Positions 28,101-35,950 are shown, numbered from the stretch's first letter. The stretch is DNA of 64,000 nt from an uncultured Sphingobacteriales bacterium (GCA_937991535.1 CALKHN010000007.1:1-64000); one strand, 5' to 3'. Numbers and translations: made by a program. The notes: a model not told the origin generated them from the sequence alone.

Positions 28101-31100
28101 GGAGTTTATGAAAACCTATGTCAATAAATGCCTTCAGGCGGTGCAACAAGAACGGTTTACAGTTCAGCAGCCAGTAAGTGAATATCATTATACTTTGTAT
28201 TATTACGACCAGGCAGGGAATTTGATTAAAACGGTACCACCAATGGGTGTGTATGCCAATTACGACGCAGCCTGGCTGCAAAGTGTAAAAAATGCGCGTA
28301 GCGCAAATAGGGTCATTGTGCCGGATCACAGATTAGTTGCGCAGTATCGCTACAATACCCTCAACCAGGTAGTACACCAGGAAACGTCCGATGCGGGTGA
28401 AAGCAGGTTTTGGTACGACCGCCTCGGCAGGCTGGTGGTAAGCCAGAATGCTAAACAGGCCATCCTCCTCTCCACCAGTGGAGAGGGGCCAGGGGCTAGT
28501 CCGCCGGGGCGGATAAGGGTCAGCTACACCCAATACGACTACCTGGGCCGCCTAACCGAAACAGGCGAAATCAATAACGCAGACCTGGCAATGAATAATG
28601 GTATTAGCCGCAATCCTGTCCAACTGCAAGCCTGGATGAACAACAATGCCTCCGGCAAAAGGCAGGTAACGGCAACCTTTTACGATTTGCCGGCAAAGGA
28701 AAGCTACCTGCATAAAGATATTTCACCTTATATTGTACAGCAAAGCAACCTGCGCAACCGGGTGGCATTTACCTTGTTTAGCACCGATGGAGATATAAAC
28801 AATTATGATTATGCTGCATTTTATCATTATGATATTGCGGGCAATGCGGATACCTTATTGCAGGATTACGGCGCAGCGGGTGTATTGGCCCAGCAGGGAA
28901 ACCGCTATAAGCGCATTACATACCGGTATGATCTCATCAGTGGAAAAGTAAACAATGTAAGTTATCAGCCCCGGTTATACGACCCCGTTACTAAACAGTA
29001 CATTACACAACCCGATGCATTTTATCATCAATATAACTATGATGCAGAAAACAGGCTTACCGGCGTATATACCAGTACGGATGAGTTGCATTGGGAACAT
29101 GATGCCCATTATCAATATTACAAACATGGGCCGTTGAGTCGTGCTGTTATTGGCGAAAATCAGGTACAGGGCCTTGATTATGCCTATACCTTACAGGGGT
29201 GGCTAAAAGGGGTGAACGGTACAGCTACCGAAGAGGGACGGGTAGCGCGGGACGCTTATCATTTCAACCTGCATTATTATGGCAACGACTACACAGCCAT
29301 TAACGCACCCAATGCCTATAGCGGGTTAAGCACAAAGCTACAGTCGCTTAATGCGAATATGCCATTGTACAATGGCAACATCAGCAGCATGGGCGTTAAC
29401 ATTGGTAAGCTGGGCACTCCTTTATTATACAATTACCGGTACGACCAGCTAAACCGTATAACCGGCATGGATGCATATAAAGAAAATGCTGCCGGCAACA
29501 ATATATGGGACAACGGGATCACTGCTGCACAGGATTACAAAGAAGGCATAAGTTATGATGCCAATGGCAATATACTCACTTATAATAGAAATGGTTTTGG
29601 TTCAATTGTGGCAATGGACGAGCTCGCTTATCATTACCAGCCGGGCAATAATAAATTGGATCACGTAAAAGACAAAGTGCCTTCTGCTAATTATACAGAA
29701 GATATGGATGATCAGCAGGCAGACAATTATAATTACGATGAAATAGGCAATTTGGTAAAAGACAGGGCTGAAGGAATTGATAAAATTGAATGGACGGTAT
29801 ATGGAAAGATAAAAAGCATTGCCAAAACCAATGGAGAAAAGATTGATTTTGCCTATGATGCTGCCGGTAATCGCACAAGCAAAACCGTAACTGCCGCCGG
29901 CACTGCCACCACAACCCTGTATGTACGCGATGCCAACGGCAAAACAATGGCTGTGTATGGTATAAACAGTAGTGACAGTAAGTTGTTTTTAAGAGAACAG
30001 CATATATATGGTAGCAGCCGCCTCGGCATTTTTATGCCCGCTAAAGATCTTTTGGCAACGCCACCGTCTGCCTTGAATATGGGCTATGGAAACAGTGGTA
30101 ATTTAATTATATTTGAAAGAGGGAAAAAGTTCTTTGAATTAAGCAACCACCTGGGCAATGTACTGGTAACGGTGAGTGATAAAAAGAAAGCCCATGATGC
30201 AGGCAATGGAACGATAGATTATTACGAAGCGGATGTTGTAAGTGCGGAGGATTATTACCCGTTTGGAATGACTATGCCGGGCAGAACATACACAAGCAGA
30301 AACATTTATCGCTACGGATTTAACGGGAAGGAGATGGATAGAGAAAGCCCAGTGCAGTATGATTATGGTTTCAGGATTTACGATCCGAGGCTGGCGAAGT
30401 TTAAATCGGTTGATCCGTTAACGCCTAAATATCCTGAACTTACGCCGTACCAGTTTGCAAGTAATCGTCCTGTTGATGGGGTGGATTTAGATGGATTAGA
30501 ATATGTAAAACGAATTCATACAGTTAATGCAGCGGGAAAAATATTGGCCACAAAGGATGTAGTGTATTACCAGATGGATAAAAAAACTTTATTGGCTCAT
30601 GGTGGCACCCCGGCAGACTGGTATAATTCGGCGGGTTATGGGCCAGAAGGAAAGGGTGTCAAACATGAGTATTATTATCAGAATGGTAAGCAGGAAGGAG
30701 ATCCTGTTTGGGAATTGTCTGGGTCTTACGCAACACACGGGCTTTATTCCGGGGATGGAAGTATCACTTATACGGGAAAACCTAATGCAAGTGGCAAGAA
30801 AGGTTATGATTATTCATGGGATCCTATTGATGCTGCGGATGCTATTGCCAAACGTCACGATGAAAATTATACAAAAGTGGGCGCATACGACGTAGTGGAA
30901 GATTCCCGTACGCTATTTGCCGATTTACAAATGGTGGATGAAAGTACTCAATATTTAATATCAGTTCCATTTAAATTAATAACTGGTCAGCGGGTAGCAG
31001 GGGAAACAATTGCTGGAGCGACAGGGCAGAAAGCATTGATGACTGTTTTTGCTGATTATAAAGCATGGAAACAAAAGTATATGATTAGTGAAGGTTTGAA

Positions 31101-31263
31101 TCCAGCAAATGAATTTGATAATAAGATTGTTTCCCTAGACAAATGGTATTATCGTTTGAAATATGTTAATTCTGTTAAAGATGAAAAAGTAAAAAGAACT
31201 GGATATCTATCTATTTTATTAGGTGCAAAATCCAAAACAGGAGATGATAATAAAAAAGAATAA
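22183..31263 (+). CDS. Giant Rhs protein with DUF6443, Rhs core and C-terminal phospholipase-like toxin tip (3026 aa)
   Basis: A signal peptide is followed by a beta-rich N-terminus and a Cys-rich middle. Residues about 1423-1630 and 1720-1917 are two copies of a lectin/LamG-like module plus a Cys block (YTYEQIDSVYFNTCGKHLNVC and YYFNQIDSLYKANG). DUF6443 begins near 2000 (YHYTLYYYDQAGNLIKTVPP), then YD repeats. The Rhs core ends near 2771 (YYPFGMTMPGR, RIYDPRLAKFKSVDPL, YQFASNRPVDGVDLDGLEY). The last 250 residues are the variable tip: YTGKPN at 2863-2868, then P-I-D-AADA-IA-RHDENY with His2892/Asp2893 and Tyr2896, then TLFADLQ. This order matches the Ca-loop, His-Asp dyad and second Asp of parvovirus VP1u phospholipase A2. 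G+C falls sharply at the end (48 of 180 bases at 31081-31260). A palindromic insert lies near residue 2095. Confidence 0.9.
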   Translation: MLKHVLMLLVGTFYLSAAIAVDELTVIAPLEGRLGQLKPGSFAQVQDMDFYADLQRSPKKFEETHTRNIIAFSIDEASVQFLKSSFRATIVYRLYFSFKSNPYAQDSLADNQTMVINYDTTQGKSFNVKNSFVFENAVKVNVKIVSITTNAEGWDPVPSLKLTNELRINRIYTFDCEENKVEQINFLQPTDAGADELKVFWQPAEGADEYDVEWTFIDHSAYKAKLYGTPGSEDFGKVFKNNATRVTLNSTMHHYSIPLLFDKHGWLIFRVRSVQLKPSEQRTEANWSDYNLFEFTTGHQANLNWQASTSFAEEGKRKSILQYFDGSLRSRQTVTKDNTENTTVVAETFYDYQGRPAIQVLPSPTINTLIKHTPRFNNFLNTNEYYKDNYDKLFASRDYCNSGAGALDPAKSGAAQYYSPQNSQKKEGNNKLIPDAKGFPFAEIKYTQDNTGRIAAQGGVGPTHQLGAGHETKYYYGNPDQVELDALFGTEAGDASHYFKNMVRDANGQYSVSYMDMHGRTIATALAGDLPADIKLDYLPSKQDSYLTKTLTDASNNIVKGFTIESSKGLLVIKTGKHIFSYTLLPEKVNIKDCKDADICYSCSYAIEITISDDCGNKQFGGNPFVYTDVIGGIDAGCAGIPEMFTKNFEKILQEGSYTVTKKLTIRDEALQAYQEIFAGNNLCKTVQDFVKEQKQIFLTSANNCATPCYNCEQQLGASQQAFVDKFTADNGLNANLAAGRQLAITAYIKLLAKCEELCGTGKQNNYLDNLRVLMLQDVTPPYGQYANIEDYTGTGDNKEYSGNGIFGPISSGNRNYRYTIASLNYKDEDGNPATVTLLRNGNWQTLKPQQLTIEEFVSHFQPSWAETLADNLHPERMQYNILNTTPVFDNQPAVGTASYDWDMDFITTETFVEAQQKGLLNPTNNSTFINRYATVFNGNSSNADPFFILHGSLRNEMHNFMQQVAVGGSYTADIWNAASIAGFCTAQDDLACLQKQMADPFSTQGCTADLDIAWRAFRAMYKSRKDELILNMVKGITGTAPAIDETKYHSYFTSNTDAIKNGTGINDINSKDDIDAGLQDFYTHQSSCAGYAELWWQKLTPCDLQKLLPYKAQLLADLVTVCTKGTDETHMMGASSIAPGATNTFQDFDEVLAHYVQLYNTANPSTPVGVLDCNGSLLNFPAPYSKPLVLADKPVLTKPESCECEKITQLHNAYLRGKNDTNFSAYIERTLHTTVSNGALDTLLNLCAGSIDCKFVAVPIHLPPALQCDMDNVCVPCIAVKEGFDAFTSAYHNIAPGLEATTSEQQKMNELFAYYMNKRFGFAKQAQEYLSFMDSCLARDADEGCDSLQAVMDTFNRDVNPLRVVAALQSNSLNPTVYERDITQSVSDGILRWPEAVRDTAIGYFEYFQHVLAGSSYCSEKGYAVEFKFRFLKDDIGANQEFFYYTDANGGFVLYRRKSGAIESQGTFLGRIRGVDPVSGQAITVNSESSLISSDPDLIFKEWTAIRFEFSEGYFRVYANNTLLRETARTSAPLKNIRTFTMSFMHFQAALDYTKIYDHTDKLVFFDDYLTTAARQTIAPSFACPKPTVGCEQSFTAYFNQHKGTTYTYEQIDSVYFNTCGKHLNVCDDSYPRKDSLMHIADSYIKNYLSINDSGIDTGFPPVYWSSGGLSSNTGLPVRSNTLSMIVDTGVLHMPSGSGPLYYSSINYNSIKDICVQNEYAVEVRIKNPVAASQGGDVVISTNTHSINIDSSDIDEDFAVDFVPNRPNASFYRLRGIRHYDTSFSYKDFLDWRIIKLAAKQDTFRVYYEGNLIFKIPRDGRSYIDIIGPYLQFQQGMDVQLDWMKLYGTNDELILFEDFNDTANLASHAQAYTCPSADCVTKFERYFNKARDAAYYFNQIDSLYKANGIALKVCGDSIFSPSFNPGLLLCGKNTVSQITVQARNETTCADSLDIAISRGYERYSAYSDSVRGEFMKTYVNKCLQAVQQERFTVQQPVSEYHYTLYYYDQAGNLIKTVPPMGVYANYDAAWLQSVKNARSANRVIVPDHRLVAQYRYNTLNQVVHQETSDAGESRFWYDRLGRLVVSQNAKQAILLSTSGEGPGASPPGRIRVSYTQYDYLGRLTETGEINNADLAMNNGISRNPVQLQAWMNNNASGKRQVTATFYDLPAKESYLHKDISPYIVQQSNLRNRVAFTLFSTDGDINNYDYAAFYHYDIAGNADTLLQDYGAAGVLAQQGNRYKRITYRYDLISGKVNNVSYQPRLYDPVTKQYITQPDAFYHQYNYDAENRLTGVYTSTDELHWEHDAHYQYYKHGPLSRAVIGENQVQGLDYAYTLQGWLKGVNGTATEEGRVARDAYHFNLHYYGNDYTAINAPNAYSGLSTKLQSLNANMPLYNGNISSMGVNIGKLGTPLLYNYRYDQLNRITGMDAYKENAAGNNIWDNGITAAQDYKEGISYDANGNILTYNRNGFGSIVAMDELAYHYQPGNNKLDHVKDKVPSANYTEDMDDQQADNYNYDEIGNLVKDRAEGIDKIEWTVYGKIKSIAKTNGEKIDFAYDAAGNRTSKTVTAAGTATTTLYVRDANGKTMAVYGINSSDSKLFLREQHIYGSSRLGIFMPAKDLLATPPSALNMGYGNSGNLIIFERGKKFFELSNHLGNVLVTVSDKKKAHDAGNGTIDYYEADVVSAEDYYPFGMTMPGRTYTSRNIYRYGFNGKEMDRESPVQYDYGFRIYDPRLAKFKSVDPLTPKYPELTPYQFASNRPVDGVDLDGLEYVKRIHTVNAAGKILATKDVVYYQMDKKTLLAHGGTPADWYNSAGYGPEGKGVKHEYYYQNGKQEGDPVWELSGSYATHGLYSGDGSITYTGKPNASGKKGYDYSWDPIDAADAIAKRHDENYTKVGAYDVVEDSRTLFADLQMVDESTQYLISVPFKLITGQRVAGETIAGATGQKALMTVFADYKAWKQKYMISEGLNPANEFDNKIVSLDKWYYRLKYVNSVKDEKVKRTGYLSILLGAKSKTGDDNKKE
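28467..28512. repeat. Palindromic element inserted in frame in the Rhs gene
   Basis: CCTCTCCA-CCAG-TGGAGAGG forms a perfect 8-bp hairpin at 28467-28486, followed by a G-rich linker and a second hairpin CCGCC-GG-GGCGG at 28501-28512. It encodes the low-complexity peptide LSTSGEGPGASPPGR between SQNAKQ and VSYTQYDYLGRL, which normally lie close together in Rhs proteins of this type. The layout parallels the intergenic element at 21076-21165. Confidence 0.65.
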
Positions 31264-31726
31264 ATTAAGTGCTATATACCTTGTTTTTTTTATTGTATTG
31301 ATATCTTTTTCCTGCCGGAATAAAGTAACAATAACCCGTAGCTATATCTATAGTACGAGTTGGGCAAACGGAAAATATCAGGGTTTTCAAATTGCAAAAA
31401 TTAAATTGCTTGATAGCACCGTTTCGGTATTTGACAAGGAATTTAATCATTATTCTTTGGCTAAGCATATTGTTGATTCAGGTTTTTGCTATCGTCATTT
31501 TACAGGAAATGAAAAGTATAATTCGAAATCTTATTTTGACCGAATTGGTAAGGAGTTGGTGTGGAGAAGATGTAGCAACTCGTACGATGAGAAAAAGATT
31601 TTGGGTCTTCTTGAATTAAATACCTGGTACATAATTACCGGCTTATACGGTACCGAAGACTTTTACGTATACATAGACAATGAAGGAGGCTCACATACTT
31701 ATTCACTCGGGCCAACCAATTGGTAG
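31244..31726 (+). CDS. Candidate immunity protein for the Rhs toxin tip
   Basis: 160 residues from the ATG at 31244, overlapping the Rhs gene by 20 bp in another frame. The N-terminus is a signal sequence with a Cys at its end (YLVFFIVLISFSC), so it is an exported protein and perhaps a lipoprotein, although -3 to -1 (S-F-S) is not a classical lipobox. The mature part is mixed beta (RSYIYSTSWANGKYQGFQIAKI, TWYIITGLYGTEDFYVYIDN). No family recognised. Position behind a variable Rhs tip, small size and low G+C are the usual signs of an immunity gene. A periplasmic or membrane location would suit protection from a phospholipase, since immunity proteins of lipase effectors are often periplasmic lipoproteins. 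Binding to the tip is inferred. Confidence 0.6.
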   Translation: MIIKKNKLSAIYLVFFIVLISFSCRNKVTITRSYIYSTSWANGKYQGFQIAKIKLLDSTVSVFDKEFNHYSLAKHIVDSGFCYRHFTGNEKYNSKSYFDRIGKELVWRRCSNSYDEKKILGLLELNTWYIITGLYGTEDFYVYIDNEGGSHTYSLGPTNW

Positions 31727-31925
31727 TTTTTTCTTATAACCCGGTCAATTCCTACATCGAATGTTAGTAAAGTCCCAGGCAGGCGCAAGTGTCCCACTTA
31801 TGTCACCAAAAAAGGTTTTTGTCACCGGCAAAACCAATGCGATCTTCCAAGCGCTGCAAATGCTGCTGCGAATTAAGACACGGATGCTCCTAAAGAAACA
31901 CCCGTGCCGGGGCAATTACCATCAA

Positions 31926-34799
31926 CTATTTATTTTTCTTCAGCGCGTCAGCAATGATCATCAGCGCTTCGTGGTATTTATGTTTGTTTTGCGAAGCGCT
32001 TAATTTTTGGGAGAGATCAGTGAGCGCTTTTTTGGATGCCTCATTGTTTATTGCCGCCACGCGGTGTATGGTATATTCTATGGTTCGGGGTATGGCTGCG
32101 GTTATGGCAAGATCAATGGCTTTGTTCATATCCTTTTCCACCATTGGTTCCAGGGCGTACCAATACATTAAAGGCAGATTATGATCTGTGCTGTCTTCAC
32201 CATGCTGGTAAAGAGCGCTTATAATATCCCAGCGGTTTTCGGGTGGCGTGCGTTGCAGGGCCGATGCCAGGTATAATCTTACCAGTGCCGAAGTATCTGA
32301 TTTGGCCATGGCGGCAAATTGCTGCAGGGCATTAACAGAGGGATGACTTTCTTCGGCCAGCAATTGTATTGCCCAGCTTCTCAGGTATTCACTTTCATGA
32401 TGAAGCAATGCGATCAGCTCGCTTTCAGTTATGCCCTTAGTAACATGCAGCGCCCACAGCGCACGTAATTTGCGCGTTTCATCGGGGTTTTCATCCAGTA
32501 TTTTTTTAAGGGCTTCATGTACCTGCAGGTTAGGGCCGCGTTGTTGTAAAATAAGCCGTGCCTGCCTTACATACCAGTCATTTTTATTGAGTTGGTGTGC
32601 TACCAGTTCCATATCTGTAGCTTTCTTCAGATCAACCTGCACCCACTGGTCTTTTGCATTGCTGATCCTGAAGATGCGGCCAAGCGTTTTATCGTGCACA
32701 TCGGGGTTGGAACTATGGCATTGATTTTTATCGTACCAGTCTATCGCATATACGGAACCGGTAGGTCCGTAACGGAAATTCAGCCATTGCGACCATGCAT
32801 CATTGGTAAGCAGGAAATCCTTACCATGCGTGCCCGTATATCCCGAACCTTTCCGTATAATATGATCGGTATTGACCCTGCTGCCATGGATACTGTTCAT
32901 AAAGATATCATTGCGGTATGCGCCGGGCCAGCTATCGCCGCCCAGGTAAAACATGGCGCCTGCATGCGCGTGCCCGCCACCCTTGCTTGCCGATCTGAAA
33001 TTACCCGCATGCGGGCCGCGGTCGCCTATCCAGTGCACATGGTCGGCTATGGTTTTAATATCATCAAAAGTATATTCCGGGTGCGGACGTGCCTGGCGGG
33101 TATACCTGCCGCCCTGGATAACATGATACAAATGCGGAACAACGCAGGCAGTAATGAATGCATGCCCATAGTCATTCCAGTCAATGCCCCATGGATTGCT
33201 GGTGCCTTCGGCAAAAAGCTCAAACTTCTTTGTTACCGGATGCACACGCCATACGCCGCCGTTCAATTTTATCCTCTCATTGTCGGGCGTTCGGGGCCGG
33301 CCAACATTTGAATTGGTAAACACACCATGGTTGCCATACAGCCATCCATCGGGGCCCCAGTGTAAACTGTTGAGTGTTTCATGTGTATCCTCGTAGCCCC
33401 AGCCGTCGAGTACAACCTGCGCGGGGCCTGCAGGCTTATCTGTTTTTTCATCAATAGGAATAAAGAGCAGGTAAGGCGCTGCACCTACCCACACTCCGCC
33501 CATACCTACTTCGATGCCACTTACGAGGTTGAGCGTATCAATGAAAACCTTTTTGCTGTCTAACTTACCATCGCCATCGGTATCTTCAAAAATATAAATG
33601 CGGTCTTTACCCTGTCCCTCGGGCGCCCGTACCGGGTAGGTGTGCGACTCTACCACCCAAAGCCTGCCGCGCCAGTCGAGGGTAAAAGCAATGGGCTTAA
33701 GAATTTCAGGCTCTGCTGCGGAAATTGTAATGGAAAAACCTTCCGGCATGGTCATTACCTCCGCCGCTTTTTCGCCCGAAAGCCCGGCATAAGGAGTAAC
33801 ATCAAGGGGAGGAAGAACAATTACATCACTTGGCTTTAACTCATTCGAAAACACCGGGCGTTTGCTGTAAAACCTGAAGTCGTCAAAATTCAGGTGCGCC
33901 CATTTGTCGGGGCGTATATAAGGGATGGGCGAAACGCCGGTTTCATTATCTATAAGCCTGATGTAAATTTCCTTGTTCAATAATTTTCTCAGATCAACAA
34001 CAACCGGGCGTAAGGTTGCGCGGCCGGTACCGGGGATCTGGAAAAAAACACTGTCGTTATCTGCACGAACCAGTTCAATCCTGGTATCCTGCAATGCACC
34101 ACCCGACACTTTGAAAGATGCCCAGGGCTGTGTTATTTTAAAAGCAACGGACGTTAATTTTCCGGTTTTATTGTGTTCCGTTTCGCCGCCACTGCTCACA
34201 AAATAACGGCCTTCTTTTTCTATGCTTTCATCCTTTGCATGCTTTGGCGAAGGATCCTGTGAAATAAGCGGATTAAGAAAGGCATCGCCTTCTGCGGTCC
34301 AGTCTTTCAGTGTACCGGTTTCAAAATTCAGGTTCAGCGGTTTGCCATTTTTGAGCGGTAGAGTTCCTTTTGCCGTAACCACTTTAACATCAGCGGCGCT
34401 GGTAACAACAAATTTTCCTACCATGCCGGCCTGCCGGTGGCCGGGTATGGTGCAGAAATAAGTATCGCTTTCACTGGCGGTAAATGTAATAGAAGCCGTA
34501 GCGCCCTTTTCAACAAGCACTTTACTTTTAATTTTCAGTTTCTCCATCGAAATATCATGGGTCATGGGTTCGCCATTAACGATGGTTATGCGCACCCGCT
34601 CCCCTTTCCGGGCCTTGAGCACCGGGTTGCGGGTTCCGTCTTTGGCAATATAACCCAGCATGGTAGCTTCCAGCACATAGTTCCGGTTGATTTTAAGCGG
34701 CTTTTTAACGGGCGTTTGCTGCGCCTGAACGGAATAGTGAATGCAAAAAATAAACATAAAATTTATAAGGCAGGACAGGAGCGGATGAAACCTTTTCAT
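31926..34799 (-). CDS. Cupredoxin - PVC-type dehydrogenase (sorbosone dehydrogenase-like) - HEAT fusion
   Basis: 957 residues from the ATG at 34799 (MKRFHPLLS); the frame extends 24 codons further without good signal character. After a signal peptide, residues of about 45-140 form a cupredoxin with type 1 copper ligands in MTHDISM and FCTIPGHRQAGMVG. A galactose-binding-like region follows (LNFETGTLKDWTAEGDAF). The centre is the PVC-type membrane-bound dehydrogenase domain (MPEGFSITISAAEPEILKPIAF, RGRLWVVESHTYP, DGDGKLDSKKVFID, HWGPDGWLYGNHG), a six-bladed propeller. The C-terminal 220 residues are helical repeats of HEAT type. Many relatives end in a cytochrome c domain; no CxxCH is present here, so the cupredoxin may pass the electrons. 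Substrate unknown, probably a sugar or alcohol in the periplasm. Confidence 0.82.
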   Translation of the reverse strand: MKRFHPLLSCLINFMFIFCIHYSVQAQQTPVKKPLKINRNYVLEATMLGYIAKDGTRNPVLKARKGERVRITIVNGEPMTHDISMEKLKIKSKVLVEKGATASITFTASESDTYFCTIPGHRQAGMVGKFVVTSAADVKVVTAKGTLPLKNGKPLNLNFETGTLKDWTAEGDAFLNPLISQDPSPKHAKDESIEKEGRYFVSSGGETEHNKTGKLTSVAFKITQPWASFKVSGGALQDTRIELVRADNDSVFFQIPGTGRATLRPVVVDLRKLLNKEIYIRLIDNETGVSPIPYIRPDKWAHLNFDDFRFYSKRPVFSNELKPSDVIVLPPLDVTPYAGLSGEKAAEVMTMPEGFSITISAAEPEILKPIAFTLDWRGRLWVVESHTYPVRAPEGQGKDRIYIFEDTDGDGKLDSKKVFIDTLNLVSGIEVGMGGVWVGAAPYLLFIPIDEKTDKPAGPAQVVLDGWGYEDTHETLNSLHWGPDGWLYGNHGVFTNSNVGRPRTPDNERIKLNGGVWRVHPVTKKFELFAEGTSNPWGIDWNDYGHAFITACVVPHLYHVIQGGRYTRQARPHPEYTFDDIKTIADHVHWIGDRGPHAGNFRSASKGGGHAHAGAMFYLGGDSWPGAYRNDIFMNSIHGSRVNTDHIIRKGSGYTGTHGKDFLLTNDAWSQWLNFRYGPTGSVYAIDWYDKNQCHSSNPDVHDKTLGRIFRISNAKDQWVQVDLKKATDMELVAHQLNKNDWYVRQARLILQQRGPNLQVHEALKKILDENPDETRKLRALWALHVTKGITESELIALLHHESEYLRSWAIQLLAEESHPSVNALQQFAAMAKSDTSALVRLYLASALQRTPPENRWDIISALYQHGEDSTDHNLPLMYWYALEPMVEKDMNKAIDLAITAAIPRTIEYTIHRVAAINNEASKKALTDLSQKLSASQNKHKYHEALMIIADALKKNK

Positions 34800-35342
34800 A
34801 TAGCTTGTAAAAATTAATACAGTGTAATAGCGGAAATCAATACTTTGATGTGAATATACTGTACTGCTCAATGCAGTTCTGTTATATAAATATCTTTAAA
34901 TTCTGTTGTATTGTGTTGTTGCGATATAGCCGGAGAAACCATTCTTTTCTAGATTCAATGTATCCCATATAGCAAGTTTTAGGTAGTAAAGAAATAAATC
35001 GTGTAACCAAATTTACTATGCTCTATATATATCTGAATGGATCATAGTCCGATTTTGATGGACTATTATATGGTTCCGTAATAAATATTTCAGCATGTGT
35101 TTATGTACAAAAGCTCCTTAAATGTATTTTAAATGTTTGCAGTAACGGCCCACCGGGTCAACAGTTTTGTATCAGCAATAATAAAACTATACTAAATAAT
35201 TAACAAAATAAATGTTTGCCGGTTCTGTCGTTGGTTATGGTAATAGAATAATGCACTTTGTTATTTGCTCAGTTAAAATTACAGGTTTAGTAACTTTACA
35301 CAAACGTTTTTATTCCCTTACATCATCAAATATATTACCACT
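34800..35342. other. AT-rich divergent intergenic region
   Basis: 543 bp between the divergent PVC-type dehydrogenase and DJ-1/PfpI genes. No coding frame or RNA gene is evident. TAACTTTA at 35291-35298 with TTTG at 35264-35267 (23-bp gap) is a weak promoter candidate for the DJ-1 gene. The rest shows no repeats that I can define. Confidence 0.5.
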
Positions 35343-35939
35343 ATGTCAAAGAAAATTTTAATGCTGGCCGGCGATTTCGTCGAAGACTATGAAGTAATGG
35401 TACCTTTTCAAAGCTTGCTGTCTGTTGGTTGCGAGGTACATGCCGTTTGCCCCGATAAAAAGGCGGGCGATACGGTAGCCACCGCTGTTCATGATTTTGT
35501 TGGCTTTCAAACCTATGCAGAGCTGAGGGGACACAACTTTCAGCTGAATACAACCTTTAGCGAAGTAAATCCTGAAGAGTATGACGGACTGTATATATGT
35601 GGCGGCAGGGCGCCCGAATACATCCGGCTCAACAAAAAAGTGTTGGAAATTACCCGCCATTTCTTTGACGCCAACAAGCCCGTTGCGGCAATATGTCATG
35701 GCATTCAAATCCTAACCGTTGCAGGTGTATTGAAAGGCAGAACACTTACAGCTTATCCTGCCATTGGGCCGGATATTGCCTTAACAGGTGGAATTTATAA
35801 AGATGTAGCTGTTAATGAAGCGGTAACAGACGGTAATCTTACTACATCTCCTGCATGGCCGGGACATCCGGCTATTTTGAAAGCATTCTATGCCTTGTTA
35901 GGTATTAAAATTAAAACAGAAACAGCGGTAACGGCTTAA
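35343..35939 (+). CDS. DJ-1/PfpI family protein
   Basis: 198-residue cytoplasmic protein of the class I glutamine amidotransferase-like fold. The nucleophile elbow AAICHG puts Cys118 next to His119; Glu14 in GDFVEDYE is the residue that normally contacts the cysteine, and YICGGRAPEYIRLN is the conserved oxyanion and helix region. The family includes proteases, glyoxalases/deglycases and chaperones, so the reaction is open. It stands alone on the plus strand and ends at a strong hairpin terminator shared with the convergent TIM-barrel gene. Confidence 0.9.
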   Translation: MSKKILMLAGDFVEDYEVMVPFQSLLSVGCEVHAVCPDKKAGDTVATAVHDFVGFQTYAELRGHNFQLNTTFSEVNPEEYDGLYICGGRAPEYIRLNKKVLEITRHFFDANKPVAAICHGIQILTVAGVLKGRTLTAYPAIGPDIALTGGIYKDVAVNEAVTDGNLTTSPAWPGHPAILKAFYALLGIKIKTETAVTA

Positions 35940-35950
35940 TACCCGGTATG

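Noticed and set aside
31727..31925. Possible insertion-sequence remnant or small gene after the immunity gene
   Set aside because: A short frame exists but runs into the antisense of the PVC-type gene; no terminal repeats or transposase motifs seen.
32592..33311. 239-codon plus-strand frame
   Set aside because: Lies entirely opposite the conserved propeller domain of the PVC-type dehydrogenase; sequence has no domain character.
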